Shown: positions 17,760-26,593, counted from the first letter of the stretch. The stretch: DNA of 64,000 nt from JBHGAV01 sp041946685 (GCA_041946685.1 JBHGAV010000006.1:50362-114361), one strand, 5' to 3'. Program-made: numbers and translations. Notes: a model not told the origin generated them from the letters alone.

Positions 17760-19214
17760 CTAGGATCTTGAGGGCTGTTCGATCAGGCGGACAAGACTCA
17801 GGTTGACGGTCAGAACGCGCGTGTCGGGCGGGCTCTGCCAAGACGGAGAGGCCTCGATCACCACGGTGTGCTCGGGCGCGTCCGGCAAATCGGCCTCCAG
17901 CACAAAGAGCCCTTTTCGCTCCAGGGTCCAGCGTCCGATCTTCCGGCCGTTCGAGCTGACCTCCAGCCGCACCGGCCGGCCCTGCTCGAAGCAGCGCTCG
18001 GAGGCGTGCCCGCGGATGCGGAGCCGCTGCGAAAGGGCGGACTGAGGCACGAGGCGCAGGCTGGCCCGCGGGCCGATCCACCGGTACTTGTTGCCGAAGA
18101 CCCCCTCGACGCCGTGCCAGCCTTCGAGGAGCACCTTCTCGTGTCCCGGCACGGAGAAGTCGATGATGTCGGCGCGCTCTCCAGGGTACAATTCGCGCTT
18201 GTCCGCCGACGGCAGCAGGTTGTATACCCCACCTTCAATCGGGGCCCGGTAGCCGCACGCGCAGCCGAGCGTCTCGGTCTCGTCGCGGGCGAGAGCGCCA
18301 TGGCAGTCGGGGCACCGCAGCAAGGTCTCGAAGCGTTCAAGGCCCGGCTCCTTTGCCGGCGGATCCCCTTCCTTTCGGCAAAGCGCGGAGAGCGTCCCTC
18401 CCAGCAGCCTGGCCGCCCTCCAGACGGAGCGGTGGGGATCCATCCGGATGGCCAGGCGCTTGACCGCTTTCTCCACCCCCATGCATTCGGGCGTGAAGAT
18501 CTCGTAGCGATGGGACACGAAGTGCTTCTCGATCAAGCCTCGCCATCCCTTGAGGTCCAGGCTGTGGTTCTGCCGGATGCCGAAACTCTCCTCCTGCCCG
18601 GTGCCCACCACGTCCCGGATGAGAAAGTCGAGCAACCCCCAACTCTGGAGCTTCCGCTCCCATGGCTTCATCGCCTCGTAATAAGGCACGTGCCAGAGGC
18701 GCAAAGAGAGCATCCGTCGCAACGGTTCCTCGGCGAAGAAGAAGACGCCGCCCGGCGCCAGCACCCGCTTCACCTCCAGGAACACGCGCTCGATGTCCAT
18801 GAACTGGCTGAGCATCTGGAACGCCATCACCAGCCGCAGCGAACCGTCGCGGAAGGGGAGGTTCAGGGCGTCGCCCGCGACCCTCACCGGAGTCCGCTCC
18901 AAACCCCAGGCATCACGGAGCGCCACGCCATAGCGCAGCGCATCGGCCGAAAGATCGAGCGCGAACCCGTCGGCTCCGAAATCGTTCGCCAGCATGTAGC
19001 TGGTGTGGCCCGCGTTCGCCCCGATCTCCAGAAACGGCGACATCGGCCCGATAAAGTCGATGTGCTTCCGGATGATGCCACGCCGCCGGTCGTTCTCCTC
19101 GGCGTACGTGCGGAGCACCCGTTCCGGCTGGCCCAGGGACGCGAACTTGTGGAACTCCACCTGGGCCCGCCGGACGGGCAGGGTCTGCGCTTCCTGGGGA
19201 TGACTCGTCTTCAT
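17760..19214 (-). CDS. SAM-dependent methyltransferase with zinc-ribbon (Trm112-like) domain
   Basis: A 484-residue protein. Residues 40-170 are a class I methyltransferase (FLEIGANAGHTSYML binds SAM; GDALNLPFRDGSLRLVMAF; VKRVLAPGGVFFFAEE). From about residue 300 a four-cysteine ribbon (LRCPDCHGAL, LGCACGYRAPIEGGVYNLL) resembles Trm112, often placed beside small-molecule or lipid methyltransferases. The final 130 residues form a beta-rich domain. The ATG at 19214 overlaps the HAD gene stop (ATGA). Substrate unknown. In the same frame an open stretch runs back to 20381 but that part is antisense to the macrodomain gene and is not coding. Confidence 0.86.
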   Translation of the reverse strand: MKTSHPQEAQTLPVRRAQVEFHKFASLGQPERVLRTYAEENDRRRGIIRKHIDFIGPMSPFLEIGANAGHTSYMLANDFGADGFALDLSADALRYGVALRDAWGLERTPVRVAGDALNLPFRDGSLRLVMAFQMLSQFMDIERVFLEVKRVLAPGGVFFFAEEPLRRMLSLRLWHVPYYEAMKPWERKLQSWGLLDFLIRDVVGTGQEESFGIRQNHSLDLKGWRGLIEKHFVSHRYEIFTPECMGVEKAVKRLAIRMDPHRSVWRAARLLGGTLSALCRKEGDPPAKEPGLERFETLLRCPDCHGALARDETETLGCACGYRAPIEGGVYNLLPSADKRELYPGERADIIDFSVPGHEKVLLEGWHGVEGVFGNKYRWIGPRASLRLVPQSALSQRLRIRGHASERCFEQGRPVRLEVSSNGRKIGRWTLERKGLFVLEADLPDAPEHTVVIEASPSWQSPPDTRVLTVNLSLVRLIEQPSRS

Positions 19215-19912
19215 GAATGCAGGAGTCGTTCGGCGTCGAGTTGGCGAAGGTCTTCCAGCAGTATATCGGGGCGTGCCCGTTCCAGTTCCGCGTAACTGGA
19301 TAATCCGGTCGCCACGCCCACGGCGAGGACTCCATTGGCCTGGGCTGCCGCCACGTCCCGCGGGGTGTCGCCGATCAAGGCCACGCGCGTCCGGCCGTCG
19401 ATCCATCCCCTGCTCTTCGATTCCCTGATGGCGAGGCGTAGCAGCGCGGCCCGATCCTTCCCCATCCCTGCGAAAGCGCCAAAGCGGAAATAGGGCTTCA
19501 GTCCCGCGCGCTCGACCTTCTTCCACCCGATCCGCACGAAGTTTCCGCTCACCAGCCCCAGCGGCGTCCCCGCCCGGCGGAGACGGTTCAGCAGACGGCG
19601 GACCCCCGGACAGACCTTGCGCTCCAGCCGCGGGCAGCGGCGGACATAGATGGCTTGCGCGTGCCTCTGAATCTGGGGCAGCGCACGGCGCACCAGCGCC
19701 GTCGAAGCGCCGGCGTTGCGCATCATCGCCGTCAGAATCTCGGGGTCGAGCATCCCGTGCAGCGGAATGCCGTCCACCCTGGTTTCCAGGCCGGTCACGC
19801 GCCGGACTGACTCGATCAGCGCTTCCCGGTGGGCCGGCCCCGCCCGGCGGATGAGCGTTCCGTCGATGTCGAAAAACACCATCGCCTGGGAGGGGTTTCT
19901 CTTCGCGACCAT
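19211..19912 (-). CDS. HAD-family phosphatase (phosphoglycolate phosphatase-like)
   Basis: A 233-residue HAD hydrolase. Motif I is FFDIDGTL (Asp15, Asp17), motif II GLVSGN, motif III the lysine of GMGKDR and motif IV LIGDTPRDV. The helical cap between motifs I and II suggests a small phosphorylated substrate. It overlaps the downstream methyltransferase gene by four bases (ATGA), so they are co-translated. Its ATG (19910-19912) faces a possible start of the macrodomain gene (19911) on the other strand; an internal ATG at 19882 is an alternative. Confidence 0.88.
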   Translation of the reverse strand: MVAKRNPSQAMVFFDIDGTLIRRAGPAHREALIESVRRVTGLETRVDGIPLHGMLDPEILTAMMRNAGASTALVRRALPQIQRHAQAIYVRRCPRLERKVCPGVRRLLNRLRRAGTPLGLVSGNFVRIGWKKVERAGLKPYFRFGAFAGMGKDRAALLRLAIRESKSRGWIDGRTRVALIGDTPRDVAAAQANGVLAVGVATGLSSYAELERARPDILLEDLRQLDAERLLHS

Positions 19913-19931
19913 GTATTACTACTATAGCGGC

Positions 19932-20495
19932 ATGGAGAAACGTTTCTCTAACGGGAAGATTCTGCGCCTGGTGGTTGGGGACATCACCCAGGCCGCCTCC
20001 GACGCGATCGTCAACGCGGCAAACTCCCGGCTCGCGGGAGGCGGAGGAGTGGACGGGGCGATTCACTGCGCCGGGGGGCCGTCCATCATGCGTGAGCTTG
20101 ATCGGATCCGGGAAACGCAGGGCGGTTGCCCCACCGGTAGCGCCGTCGCCACATTCGCCGGCCTGCTCCCCGCCCGGTACGTGTTTCATGCCGTAGGCCC
20201 CGTGTACCGCGACGGAGGTCATGGAGAGCCGGAGCTTCTTGCCTCCTGCTACCGTGCCTGCCTGCGGCTGGCCGCCGAGCGCGGCGTCGCCGTCATCAGC
20301 TTCCCCTCGATCAGCACCGGCGCCTATGGCTATCCTGTCCCCCAAGCGGCGGCCATTGCCATTCAGGAGGTGAGCGCGCATCTTGAAACGCAGGAAACCT
20401 CCGTGCGCGAGGCAGTCTTCGTGCTCTTCTCCCGCACGGACTACGATGCGTACGCCCGCGCGCTCGAACCATCGGCCGGGCGGCGGGTAGAATAG
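19932..20495 (+). CDS. Macrodomain protein (O-acetyl-ADP-ribose deacetylase-like)
   Basis: A 187-residue macrodomain. The ADP-ribose site signatures are intact: VGDITQAASDAIVNAANSRL, GGGGVDGAIHCAGG, CPTGSAVAT and SFPSISTGAYGYPV. Enzymes of this MacroD type remove ADP-ribose from proteins or deacetylate O-acetyl-ADP-ribose. The ATG at 19932 gives the normal N-terminus; an in-frame ATG at 19911 would add MYYYYSG. No ribosome site is obvious before either, so the message may be leaderless. The stop overlaps a possible GTG start of the next gene by one base (TAGTG). Confidence 0.92.
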   Translation: MEKRFSNGKILRLVVGDITQAASDAIVNAANSRLAGGGGVDGAIHCAGGPSIMRELDRIRETQGGCPTGSAVATFAGLLPARYVFHAVGPVYRDGGHGEPELLASCYRACLRLAAERGVAVISFPSISTGAYGYPVPQAAAIAIQEVSAHLETQETSVREAVFVLFSRTDYDAYARALEPSAGRRVE

Positions 20496-20500
20496 TGGGG

Positions 20501-21007
20501 ATGGTACAGGTTCTCCAGGCCGGCGACCGCCAGTTGATCAGCCTCGAGCTCGATCCTGATCTGATTGCGAAGATAGCCCGGCAGGTCGGCTTCACGTGTG
20601 AAGTGACCGACGGCAAGCGCAGCGTCCTCGCCGAGCTCCGGATGGAGGGCAGGGAATCGCCGCTGCTCTTGTTCGACGCCGCCGAGCCTGCCAACCTGGG
20701 CTGGTTCAGCCGTTGCCAGTTCTACGTGGACGGCCACACGGGCGCGGTGCTTCAGACGCCGATCTACATGGCGAACCAGAGGGACTCCAGCGGCCGTCCG
20801 CTCCCCAATTCCATCCGGCTGCAAGTCTCCAAGGAGATTCCGGCCGGTTTCAAGGTGGCTGGCCGGCAGCAGGTTAACGAACAGGTGGTCTACTCCGTGC
20901 TCGCCAGTCTGCTGGCGGCTCTGCTCGAAACCGGGGTCGCGATATGCGGCGGCTCCCTGGTCAAGCCCCTTGCGGGACGGGTCAGGGACATGGCCGGCCG
21001 TAACTGA
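20501..21007 (+). CDS. Conserved-looking hypothetical protein
   Basis: A 168-residue protein of no family I recognise. Residues 1-105 are an alpha/beta-type domain (DRQLISLELDPDLIAKIARQ, WFSRCQFYVDGHTGAVLQ); residues 120-150 are a hydrophobic helix-rich stretch (VYSVLASLLAALLETGVAIC). There is no signal peptide. It follows the macrodomain gene directly: a GTG at 20495 overlapping that gene's TAG is an alternative start that would couple the two. Function unknown. Confidence 0.65.
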   Translation: MVQVLQAGDRQLISLELDPDLIAKIARQVGFTCEVTDGKRSVLAELRMEGRESPLLLFDAAEPANLGWFSRCQFYVDGHTGAVLQTPIYMANQRDSSGRPLPNSIRLQVSKEIPAGFKVAGRQQVNEQVVYSVLASLLAALLETGVAICGGSLVKPLAGRVRDMAGRN

Positions 21008-21022
21008 TCTCGCCGGGCCTTA

Positions 21023-21037
21023 GTACCGCAATGGTAC
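21023..21037. promoter_or_regulatory. Inverted repeat upstream of DUF5658 gene
   Basis: GTACC and GGTAC are separated by five bases, giving a 15-bp perfect dyad, followed by a further partial copy (TGGTAT). It sits in the 90-base gap between two plus-strand genes and could be an operator. Function not established. Confidence 0.25.
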
Positions 21038-21097
21038 CGTCTGGTATTTACAGGGCGCGTCCGGCCGCCTATTCTTGGAGAGAAATTTCATGGCCGG

Positions 21098-21400
21098 ATG
21101 CCGACTCTTCTGACTCAGTTTGTCTACCTTCAGATCCTGGATGTGCTGTCCACGCTGGTGTTCCTCTCGGGCGGGGTCAGAGAAGTCAACCCTTTAGTCC
21201 GGCTGCTGGTAGCCGGTGCCGGCTCACCGCTCGGCGGGCTGCTGGTGGCGAAGCTGGCGGCGCTCCTGCTTGCCGGCTACTGCTGGCGGGGCGGCCGGAG
21301 CAGGCTGCTGTCGCGCGTCAACCTGTTCTACGCGGCCCTGGTAGCCTGGAATTTGGTGGCGTTCCTGGTGAGCGGGGCAGGCGGTGGTCTCTCGACCTAG
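21098..21400 (+). CDS. Small membrane protein, DUF5658-like
   Basis: A 100-residue protein with three predicted membrane helices. The pattern QILDVLSTLVFLSGG followed by REVNPLVRLLV matches the DUF5658 family (Q-x2-D-x3-T, then E-x-NP). The family is small, membrane-bound and of unknown function. A weak GGAGAG lies upstream. It is alone between the hypothetical gene and the phosphohexomutase gene. Confidence 0.72.
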   Translation: MPTLLTQFVYLQILDVLSTLVFLSGGVREVNPLVRLLVAGAGSPLGGLLVAKLAALLLAGYCWRGGRSRLLSRVNLFYAALVAWNLVAFLVSGAGGGLST

Positions 21401-21516
21401 GCCCGTACCGCTCTCCTCGTTGACACGCGTCCGCCGAACGGCTATCGTCGGGTTTGTGGGCGGCTGCGGGCCGGCTTGCCCGCCACTTTCCGTAATCCTT
21501 TGAAAATCGAATTGCC

Positions 21517-23733
21517 ATGACTGTTGACTGGAAGACACTCCGCCCTGAGCTTGAGGCGCAGTTCCTGAAGCTCTCCGATGATCGCGCGCTGGTGGGAACG
21601 GCCGCCGGGATGTTCGAGGACTGGCTCCGGGATCCGATCTGCGAGCCCCTCCGCGAGCCTTTGCTCGCCCATGTCGATGCGGGCCAATTTCCCCTGCTCC
21701 TGGATTCCTTCTATCAATTCATCCCGTTCGGGACAGGAGGCAGGAGAGGCCGCGTCGGATACGGCCCGAACCGGATCAACCCGGTGACCGTGGCGCTCTC
21801 GGTTCAGGGACACTGCAACTACCTTCGGACCACGCGACCCTCCGGCGGTCTGGTTGTCGTGGCTTACGACACCCGCTGCTTCTCGGACCTGGCGGGGACA
21901 TATGGATTCCTGGGGCCGAACCACCCGCTGCTCGGCCTGACTTCCCGTCTGCTGGCGATCCGGGCGTGCGAGATTTACGCCGCCAACGGCTTCGAGGTCG
22001 TGACCCCGCTCGTGGGTGCCGCTCCGGCCTACTTCTCGACGCCCGAGCTCTCCTTCTCGATCCGGCACCTCGGCGCGCTGGGTGGCATGAACGTCAGCGC
22101 CTCTCACAACCATCCGGACGACAACGGATTCAAATTCTTCAACGAGCACGGAGCGCAGGACGTCCCTCCCACCGATCAGCGCATGACCGAGTTCATGCAG
22201 AACATCAAGGAGGCCAGAGTGCTTGGATTCGAGGAAGCGGCCGGCCGCGGCTTGATCCGGCCCATGCCCCCGAGCGTTCACCAGTCCTACCTGTCGCTCA
22301 ACCTCGCCCTGGCTTCCGGCTCCGTGCCGCCGCGAGGCAAGGTCGTGTACAGCCCCCTGTGCGGGACCGGCGACTCCACCGTCGGGGACGTGCTGCGCAA
22401 TGCCGGCGTGGACGTTGAGCTTTTCGGTCCCCAGGCGAACTTCGACGGGACGTTTGCCTCCATTCCATTCCGCTTGCCGAATCCCGAAGTCCCGGAGGCC
22501 GCCCGCCCGGCTTTGATCCACGCCAAGCAGACCGGCGCGGACCTGGTGCTGTGCACCGATCCCGACGCGGACCGGCTCGGCGCCTATGCCAAGGCTTCCG
22601 ACGGCAGTTGGCGCTACCTGAACGGCAACGAGATCGGGGCCATCCTCGCCTACTACCTTGTGGCGGACCGCGTCCGAGGTCCGCAGCGTACAGGGCTGCT
22701 AGTCAAGACGCTGGTGACCACGCAGATGCTCGAGTCCATCGCCGCGAAGGCGGGATGCGCCATCGTGGGCGACCTGCTGGTGGGATTCAAGTACATCGCC
22801 AACGTTCTGTTGAGCCTGGAGCGGGAAGGACGGTACGGGAAGGTGACCGCCTCACCGGCGGACCTGGTGCTCGCCGCGGAAGAGAGTCACGGCTTCCTGC
22901 TGACACCTCATATCCGCGACAAGGACGCGGCCGGAGCGGCGCTGATCTTGTGCGAACTGCTCAGCAAGCTGCGCGCGGAGGGCGGCAACCTGCCCGAGTA
23001 TCTGGACAGACTCACCGCCGAGTGCGGCGATTGCAGGAGCGTTGCCCGCTCCATCGTGATGCGGGGCATCCGGGGAGCCGGGTTGCTCACCACAATGATG
23101 GGTTCGCTGCGCGAGCAGCCTCCGGCGGCCTTCGCAGGGCTCCCGGTTGTCGAGTATCTTGACCTGCTCAGCGAGAAGCACGGGCCCCTGCTCAGCGAGA
23201 CCGACCGGCAGGCGCGCAACTTCCTTGTGTTCCGGCTGAGCTGTGCCCAGATCGTAGTCCGCCCCAGCGGCACCGAGCCGAAGGCGAAAGTCTACGTCGA
23301 TTTGCGAGGAGATCGCATGCCCGATGCCGGCGCGCGTTCTGATGCGTCGGCCTTCGCACGACAACTTGGCGCCGCCGTCCTGGAGGACTGCATCGGGAGG
23401 ATAGGCTACAAGCTCTCCTCCAGCGCACACCTGCTTCCCGACTATGTTGATCTGGACCTCAAAGCCGACTTCGATCGCGCCTTCCGCGGGGAGCTGGAGG
23501 AAGCCGCGGGCAAGCTCGCCGGAGCCGGCGACGGGGCGAGGCTGGACTGGCTTCGCAAGCGTCTGGGGAGCTACACGGCTGGAGCGGACCCGATCGACGC
23601 CACGGCTACCGCCGTGGACAACCTCTGCGACGAAATTCGCCGGCAGTGCGCGGACCCGGCGGTGCAGGCCGGCCTGGAGGCTTTACAGAAGACTCTGGCC
23701 GCCGCGCGCCAGCCCGTCGAGTGGATTAGCTGA
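21517..23733 (+). CDS. Alpha-D-phosphohexomutase (phosphoglucomutase/phosphomannomutase type)
   Basis: A 738-residue cytoplasmic enzyme, longer than the usual 450-600. The active-site serine is Ser196 in NVSASHN, the magnesium loop is TDPDADR (Asp348, 350, 352), and the phosphate-binding loop is VRPSGTEPKAK (581-590). It interconverts hexose 1- and 6-phosphates; the exact sugar cannot be told. The last 110 residues (after about 625) are a helical extension not needed for the fold. The 3' end overlaps the convergent glycosylase gene by 51 bases. Confidence 0.9.
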   Translation: MTVDWKTLRPELEAQFLKLSDDRALVGTAAGMFEDWLRDPICEPLREPLLAHVDAGQFPLLLDSFYQFIPFGTGGRRGRVGYGPNRINPVTVALSVQGHCNYLRTTRPSGGLVVVAYDTRCFSDLAGTYGFLGPNHPLLGLTSRLLAIRACEIYAANGFEVVTPLVGAAPAYFSTPELSFSIRHLGALGGMNVSASHNHPDDNGFKFFNEHGAQDVPPTDQRMTEFMQNIKEARVLGFEEAAGRGLIRPMPPSVHQSYLSLNLALASGSVPPRGKVVYSPLCGTGDSTVGDVLRNAGVDVELFGPQANFDGTFASIPFRLPNPEVPEAARPALIHAKQTGADLVLCTDPDADRLGAYAKASDGSWRYLNGNEIGAILAYYLVADRVRGPQRTGLLVKTLVTTQMLESIAAKAGCAIVGDLLVGFKYIANVLLSLEREGRYGKVTASPADLVLAAEESHGFLLTPHIRDKDAAGAALILCELLSKLRAEGGNLPEYLDRLTAECGDCRSVARSIVMRGIRGAGLLTTMMGSLREQPPAAFAGLPVVEYLDLLSEKHGPLLSETDRQARNFLVFRLSCAQIVVRPSGTEPKAKVYVDLRGDRMPDAGARSDASAFARQLGAAVLEDCIGRIGYKLSSSAHLLPDYVDLDLKADFDRAFRGELEEAAGKLAGAGDGARLDWLRKRLGSYTAGADPIDATATAVDNLCDEIRRQCADPAVQAGLEALQKTLAAARQPVEWIS

Positions 23734-24339
23734 CCTCTTGCCGGTCCGGCTCGCGAAACGGCTTCCGGCGATCACGAACCGCAGCGGCCAATCCGCCGAG
23801 TGGCGGATCCCGATGCGCGGGGTCGCCTCAATCTCGAAGTATTCCTCCCGGTCGGGCCGGCAGATGGTAAGCGCCCCCCGGGTGAGATCCGCGCCGTTGT
23901 GCCGCCGCGTGATTCCCATGGCAATGGTCAGCTTGCCCGGACCGGAGGCCAGATCCTCCAGCCGCCGGGCGCCGGGCCTCCGCCGCCGCATCAGGTCCAA
24001 CCCGGCGACCGGCTCGAGCGCCCGTATCAGAACGCAGCCCGCTTGCCCTTCCGGCTCCGCCACCACGTTCAGACACTCGTACATGCCATAGATGGAATAC
24101 ACATAAGCATGTCCGGGCGGCCCGAACAAGACACGGGTTCGTTCGGTCAAGCCATGCCAAGCATGAGCCGCGCGATCGCCGCGGCCGAGATACGCCTCCA
24201 CTTCGACAATCCTCCCGGCCGCGCTGCCCTGAACCAGAATCTTGCCCAGCAGGGCACGAGCCACCTGGATCGTCGGCCGCTCATAGAAGCTGCGCCCTAT
24301 TACGTCACGGTTTGCATCTGCGTACGTTTTTTTCGACAA
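23683..24339 (-). CDS. DNA-3-methyladenine glycosylase (AAG/Mpg type)
   Basis: A 218-residue protein matching the AAG-type base-excision glycosylase: RSFYERPTIQVARALLGK, RIVEVEAYLGRGDRAAHA with the catalytic glutamate, and FGPPGHAYVYSIYGMYECLN. It removes alkylated purines from DNA. The only possible start upstream of the family N-terminus is TTG at 24339, next to a run of seven A residues in the coding strand. The last 17 codons are antisense to the end of the phosphohexomutase gene. Confidence 0.92.
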   Translation of the reverse strand: MSKKTYADANRDVIGRSFYERPTIQVARALLGKILVQGSAAGRIVEVEAYLGRGDRAAHAWHGLTERTRVLFGPPGHAYVYSIYGMYECLNVVAEPEGQAGCVLIRALEPVAGLDLMRRRRPGARRLEDLASGPGKLTIAMGITRRHNGADLTRGALTICRPDREEYFEIEATPRIGIRHSADWPLRFVIAGSRFASRTGKRSANPLDGLARGGQSLL

Positions 24340-24381
24340 TGGCTACCGTATGGAGGGTAGCACCCTCTCCAGCGGAATGCG

Positions 24382-24933
24382 ATGCGGCTGTTCACTGCCA
24401 TTGACTTGCCGGAGGACGTCAGGGATCGGCTCGCCGCCCTGATCGGCCGGCTGCGGCCCTCGGCCCGGCTGAAGTGGAGCGCTGCCGGGAACTTGCACAT
24501 CACCACCAAGTTCATCGGTGAATGGCCCGCCGAGCGACTGGAAGAACTGGCCACCGCGTTACGGGGAGTGCCAGGCCGCGCGCCTGTCGCCGTTGCCATT
24601 CGCGGCCTGGGGTGGTTTCCAAATCCGCGCGCACCCCGCGTGTTCTGGGCCGGCGTGGAAGCCGGCTCGCTGCTCGAAGAGTTGGCGCGGGACACGGACT
24701 TGGCTCTCACGAGGCTCGGCGTTGCCCGGGAGGACCGTCCCTTCTCCCCCCACCTGACCCTGGCGCGCATTAAGGAACCGGCGCCGCTGGACCGGCTCCG
24801 CGACGCGGTCTCTTCTCTCCCATCGGTGGAGTTCGGACAGTTCACGGTTGATCGTTTCTGCCTTTACGAGAGCCAGCTCCGCCCCTCCGGGTCCGTTTAC
24901 AGCAAGCTCCAAGAGTTTGTCTTCACCAAATGA
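24382..24933 (+). CDS. thpR: RNA 2',3'-cyclic phosphodiesterase
   Basis: A 183-residue 2H phosphoesterase of the LigT/ThpR group. The two catalytic HxTx motifs are HITT (His39, Thr41) and HLTL (His124, Thr126), with the expected N-terminus MRLFTAIDLPEDVRDRL. It opens 2',3'-cyclic phosphates to 2'-phosphates and can act as an RNA ligase in vitro. The stop overlaps the start of plsY by four bases (ATGA), so it heads a three-gene coupled unit with two phospholipid genes. The 42 bases upstream separate it from the divergent glycosylase gene. Confidence 0.93.
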   Translation: MRLFTAIDLPEDVRDRLAALIGRLRPSARLKWSAAGNLHITTKFIGEWPAERLEELATALRGVPGRAPVAVAIRGLGWFPNPRAPRVFWAGVEAGSLLEELARDTDLALTRLGVAREDRPFSPHLTLARIKEPAPLDRLRDAVSSLPSVEFGQFTVDRFCLYESQLRPSGSVYSKLQEFVFTK

Positions 24934-25538
24934 TGAATCCTCTGATCGCCCTGCTGCTCGCCTACTTGTTGGGCGCGATTCCGTTCGGTTATCTGCTCGT
25001 GAGGCTTCGCACGGGCGCCGATGTGCGCTCGTCGGGGAGCGGCAATATCGGCGCCACTAACGTCCTTCGTACTGCCGGGCGGGCCGCTGGCGCGGCCACC
25101 CTCCTTCTGGACATTGCTAAGGGTTATCTGGCCGTGTGGCTGGCCGCGCGCCTGACGGACGGCTCCGAGTTCTGGATGAGCCTTGCCGCGCTCAGCGTCA
25201 TGGCGGGGCACGCGTTTCCGGTCTTTCTGAAGTTCAAAGGGGGCAAAGCCGTCGCCAGTTGCGTCGGGGCCTTCCTTTGTCTCGCACCCCTGCCCCTGGC
25301 CGCCGCTCTTGTGGTATTCGTGGTTATCGTCGCCGTGACTCGCTATGTTTCCTTGGGATCGATCCTGGCGGCCGGCTCCTTGCCGCTTGCCGTGTGGCTG
25401 ATTTCGCACCGTTCCGCATACGTGCTGGCCGCCGCTCTGCTGGCCGGCGGTTTCATCATCTGGCGCCATAAATCGAACCTGGAGCGGCTGCGGGCGGGCA
25501 CCGAACACGTCCTCTCGTTCGGAGGACGCCACAAATGA
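24930..25538 (+). CDS. plsY: Acyl-phosphate:glycerol-3-phosphate acyltransferase
   Basis: A 202-residue integral membrane enzyme with five predicted helices. All three PlsY motifs are seen: SGSGNIGATNVLRTAGR, KFKGGKAVAS and RHKSNLERLRAGTEH. It makes lysophosphatidate from acyl-phosphate and glycerol 3-phosphate, the first step of bacterial phospholipid synthesis. It is followed by gpsA with an ATGA overlap, which supplies its substrate, so the pairing makes metabolic sense. Confidence 0.96.
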   Translation: MMNPLIALLLAYLLGAIPFGYLLVRLRTGADVRSSGSGNIGATNVLRTAGRAAGAATLLLDIAKGYLAVWLAARLTDGSEFWMSLAALSVMAGHAFPVFLKFKGGKAVASCVGAFLCLAPLPLAAALVVFVVIVAVTRYVSLGSILAAGSLPLAVWLISHRSAYVLAAALLAGGFIIWRHKSNLERLRAGTEHVLSFGGRHK

Positions 25539-26533
25539 AAAATCTGGCCGTCGTCGGAGGTGGAAGCTGGGGTACGGCCCTGGCGATCGTGCTCTCTCCG
25601 CGCTTTTCGGGGGTGCGGCTGTGGGTCTACGAACAAGACCTCGCCCTGCGCATGTCCCGCCTGCGGGAAAACGACCTGTACCTGCCGGGATTCCGGCTCC
25701 CCTCCAACCTGACGGTGACGACGGAGCTCGGGGAGACGCTGGATTCCGCCGACCTCGTGATGGGGGTCATGCCGTCCCATCATGCGCGTGGGCTGTATTC
25801 CCGGATGTTGCCGCACCTGAAACCCGGCATGATCCTGGTGAGCGCCACCAAGGGCCTGGAGGAGGGCAGCCTGGCTCGCATGTCCCAGGTGGTGCGCGAG
25901 GTCGTCGGCGAGCGCTTCAAACCCTCCATTGCCGCCCTTTCCGGGCCGACCTTTGCCCGGGAAGTCGCTCGCGGGGAGCCCGCCGCGGTGGTGATCGCCT
26001 CGACGGACCTGGGCGTGGCACGGAAGATCCAGGAGGCTCTTTCCGGGCCCACTCTGCGGCTTTACACCAATTCGGACCTGTTGGGAGTGGAACTGGGCGC
26101 CGCGCTGAAGAACGTGATCGCCATCGGAGCCGGGGTCTGCCACGGTCTGGGGCTGGGCAACAACACCATGGCAGCCCTGATTACGCGCGGTCTGGCCGAG
26201 ATCACCCGGCTGTCCGTGGCCATGGGCGCCAAGGCGCGAACGCTCTCCGGACTCGCAGGTTTGGGCGATCTGGTCCTGACCTGCACCGGCGAGCTGAGCC
26301 GGAACCGGACGGTCGGCCTCAAGCTGGCCCGCGGTCACAATCTCGACGAAATCCTCGCCTCCACGCTCTCGGTGGCCGAGGGCGTCCGGACCGCCTACGC
26401 AGCCGTCGAGCTTGCCGGGCGTCACGGCGTGGAGATGCCGATCACACGGCAGATGTTCGAAATGCTGAAGCACGGCAAGTCCCCTCGGGAAGCGGTCCGC
26501 GAGCTGATGGAACGTTCCCTGAAGAGCGAATAG
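25535..26533 (+). CDS. gpsA: NAD(P)H-dependent glycerol-3-phosphate dehydrogenase
   Basis: A 332-residue cytoplasmic enzyme. It has the dinucleotide loop VVGGGSWGTALAIVLS, the VMGVMPSHHARGLYS segment, the LSGPTFAREVARGEPAA motif and the catalytic lysine in ALKNVIAIGAGVCHGLGLGNN. It reduces dihydroxyacetone phosphate to glycerol 3-phosphate for membrane lipids. GGAGG lies 10 bases upstream, inside the end of plsY. It is the last gene of the thpR-plsY-gpsA unit. Confidence 0.97.
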   Translation: MKNLAVVGGGSWGTALAIVLSPRFSGVRLWVYEQDLALRMSRLRENDLYLPGFRLPSNLTVTTELGETLDSADLVMGVMPSHHARGLYSRMLPHLKPGMILVSATKGLEEGSLARMSQVVREVVGERFKPSIAALSGPTFAREVARGEPAAVVIASTDLGVARKIQEALSGPTLRLYTNSDLLGVELGAALKNVIAIGAGVCHGLGLGNNTMAALITRGLAEITRLSVAMGAKARTLSGLAGLGDLVLTCTGELSRNRTVGLKLARGHNLDEILASTLSVAEGVRTAYAAVELAGRHGVEMPITRQMFEMLKHGKSPREAVRELMERSLKSE

Positions 26534-26565
26534 GGACACAAGAAGCCGGAATTTCCACATTTCTC

Positions 26566-26593
26566 TTGCATTTTTCCTGAGAATTTATATAAT
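26566..26593 (+). promoter_or_regulatory. Sigma-70-type promoter for the DksA/TraR-like gene
   Basis: TTGCAT (26566-26571) and a perfect TATAAT (26588-26593) are separated by 16 bases inside an AT-rich patch that stands out in this GC-rich region. Transcription from about 26600 would leave a 67-base leader that contains a strong hairpin, GGCCGGC-GTT-GCCGGCC (26626-26642), just before the ribosome site. Confidence 0.7.

Noticed and set aside
19215..20381. N-terminal extension of the methyltransferase frame.
   Set aside because: This part is opposite to the HAD (other frame) and macrodomain genes and has no family similarity; the ATG at 19214 with ATGA overlap is the proper start.
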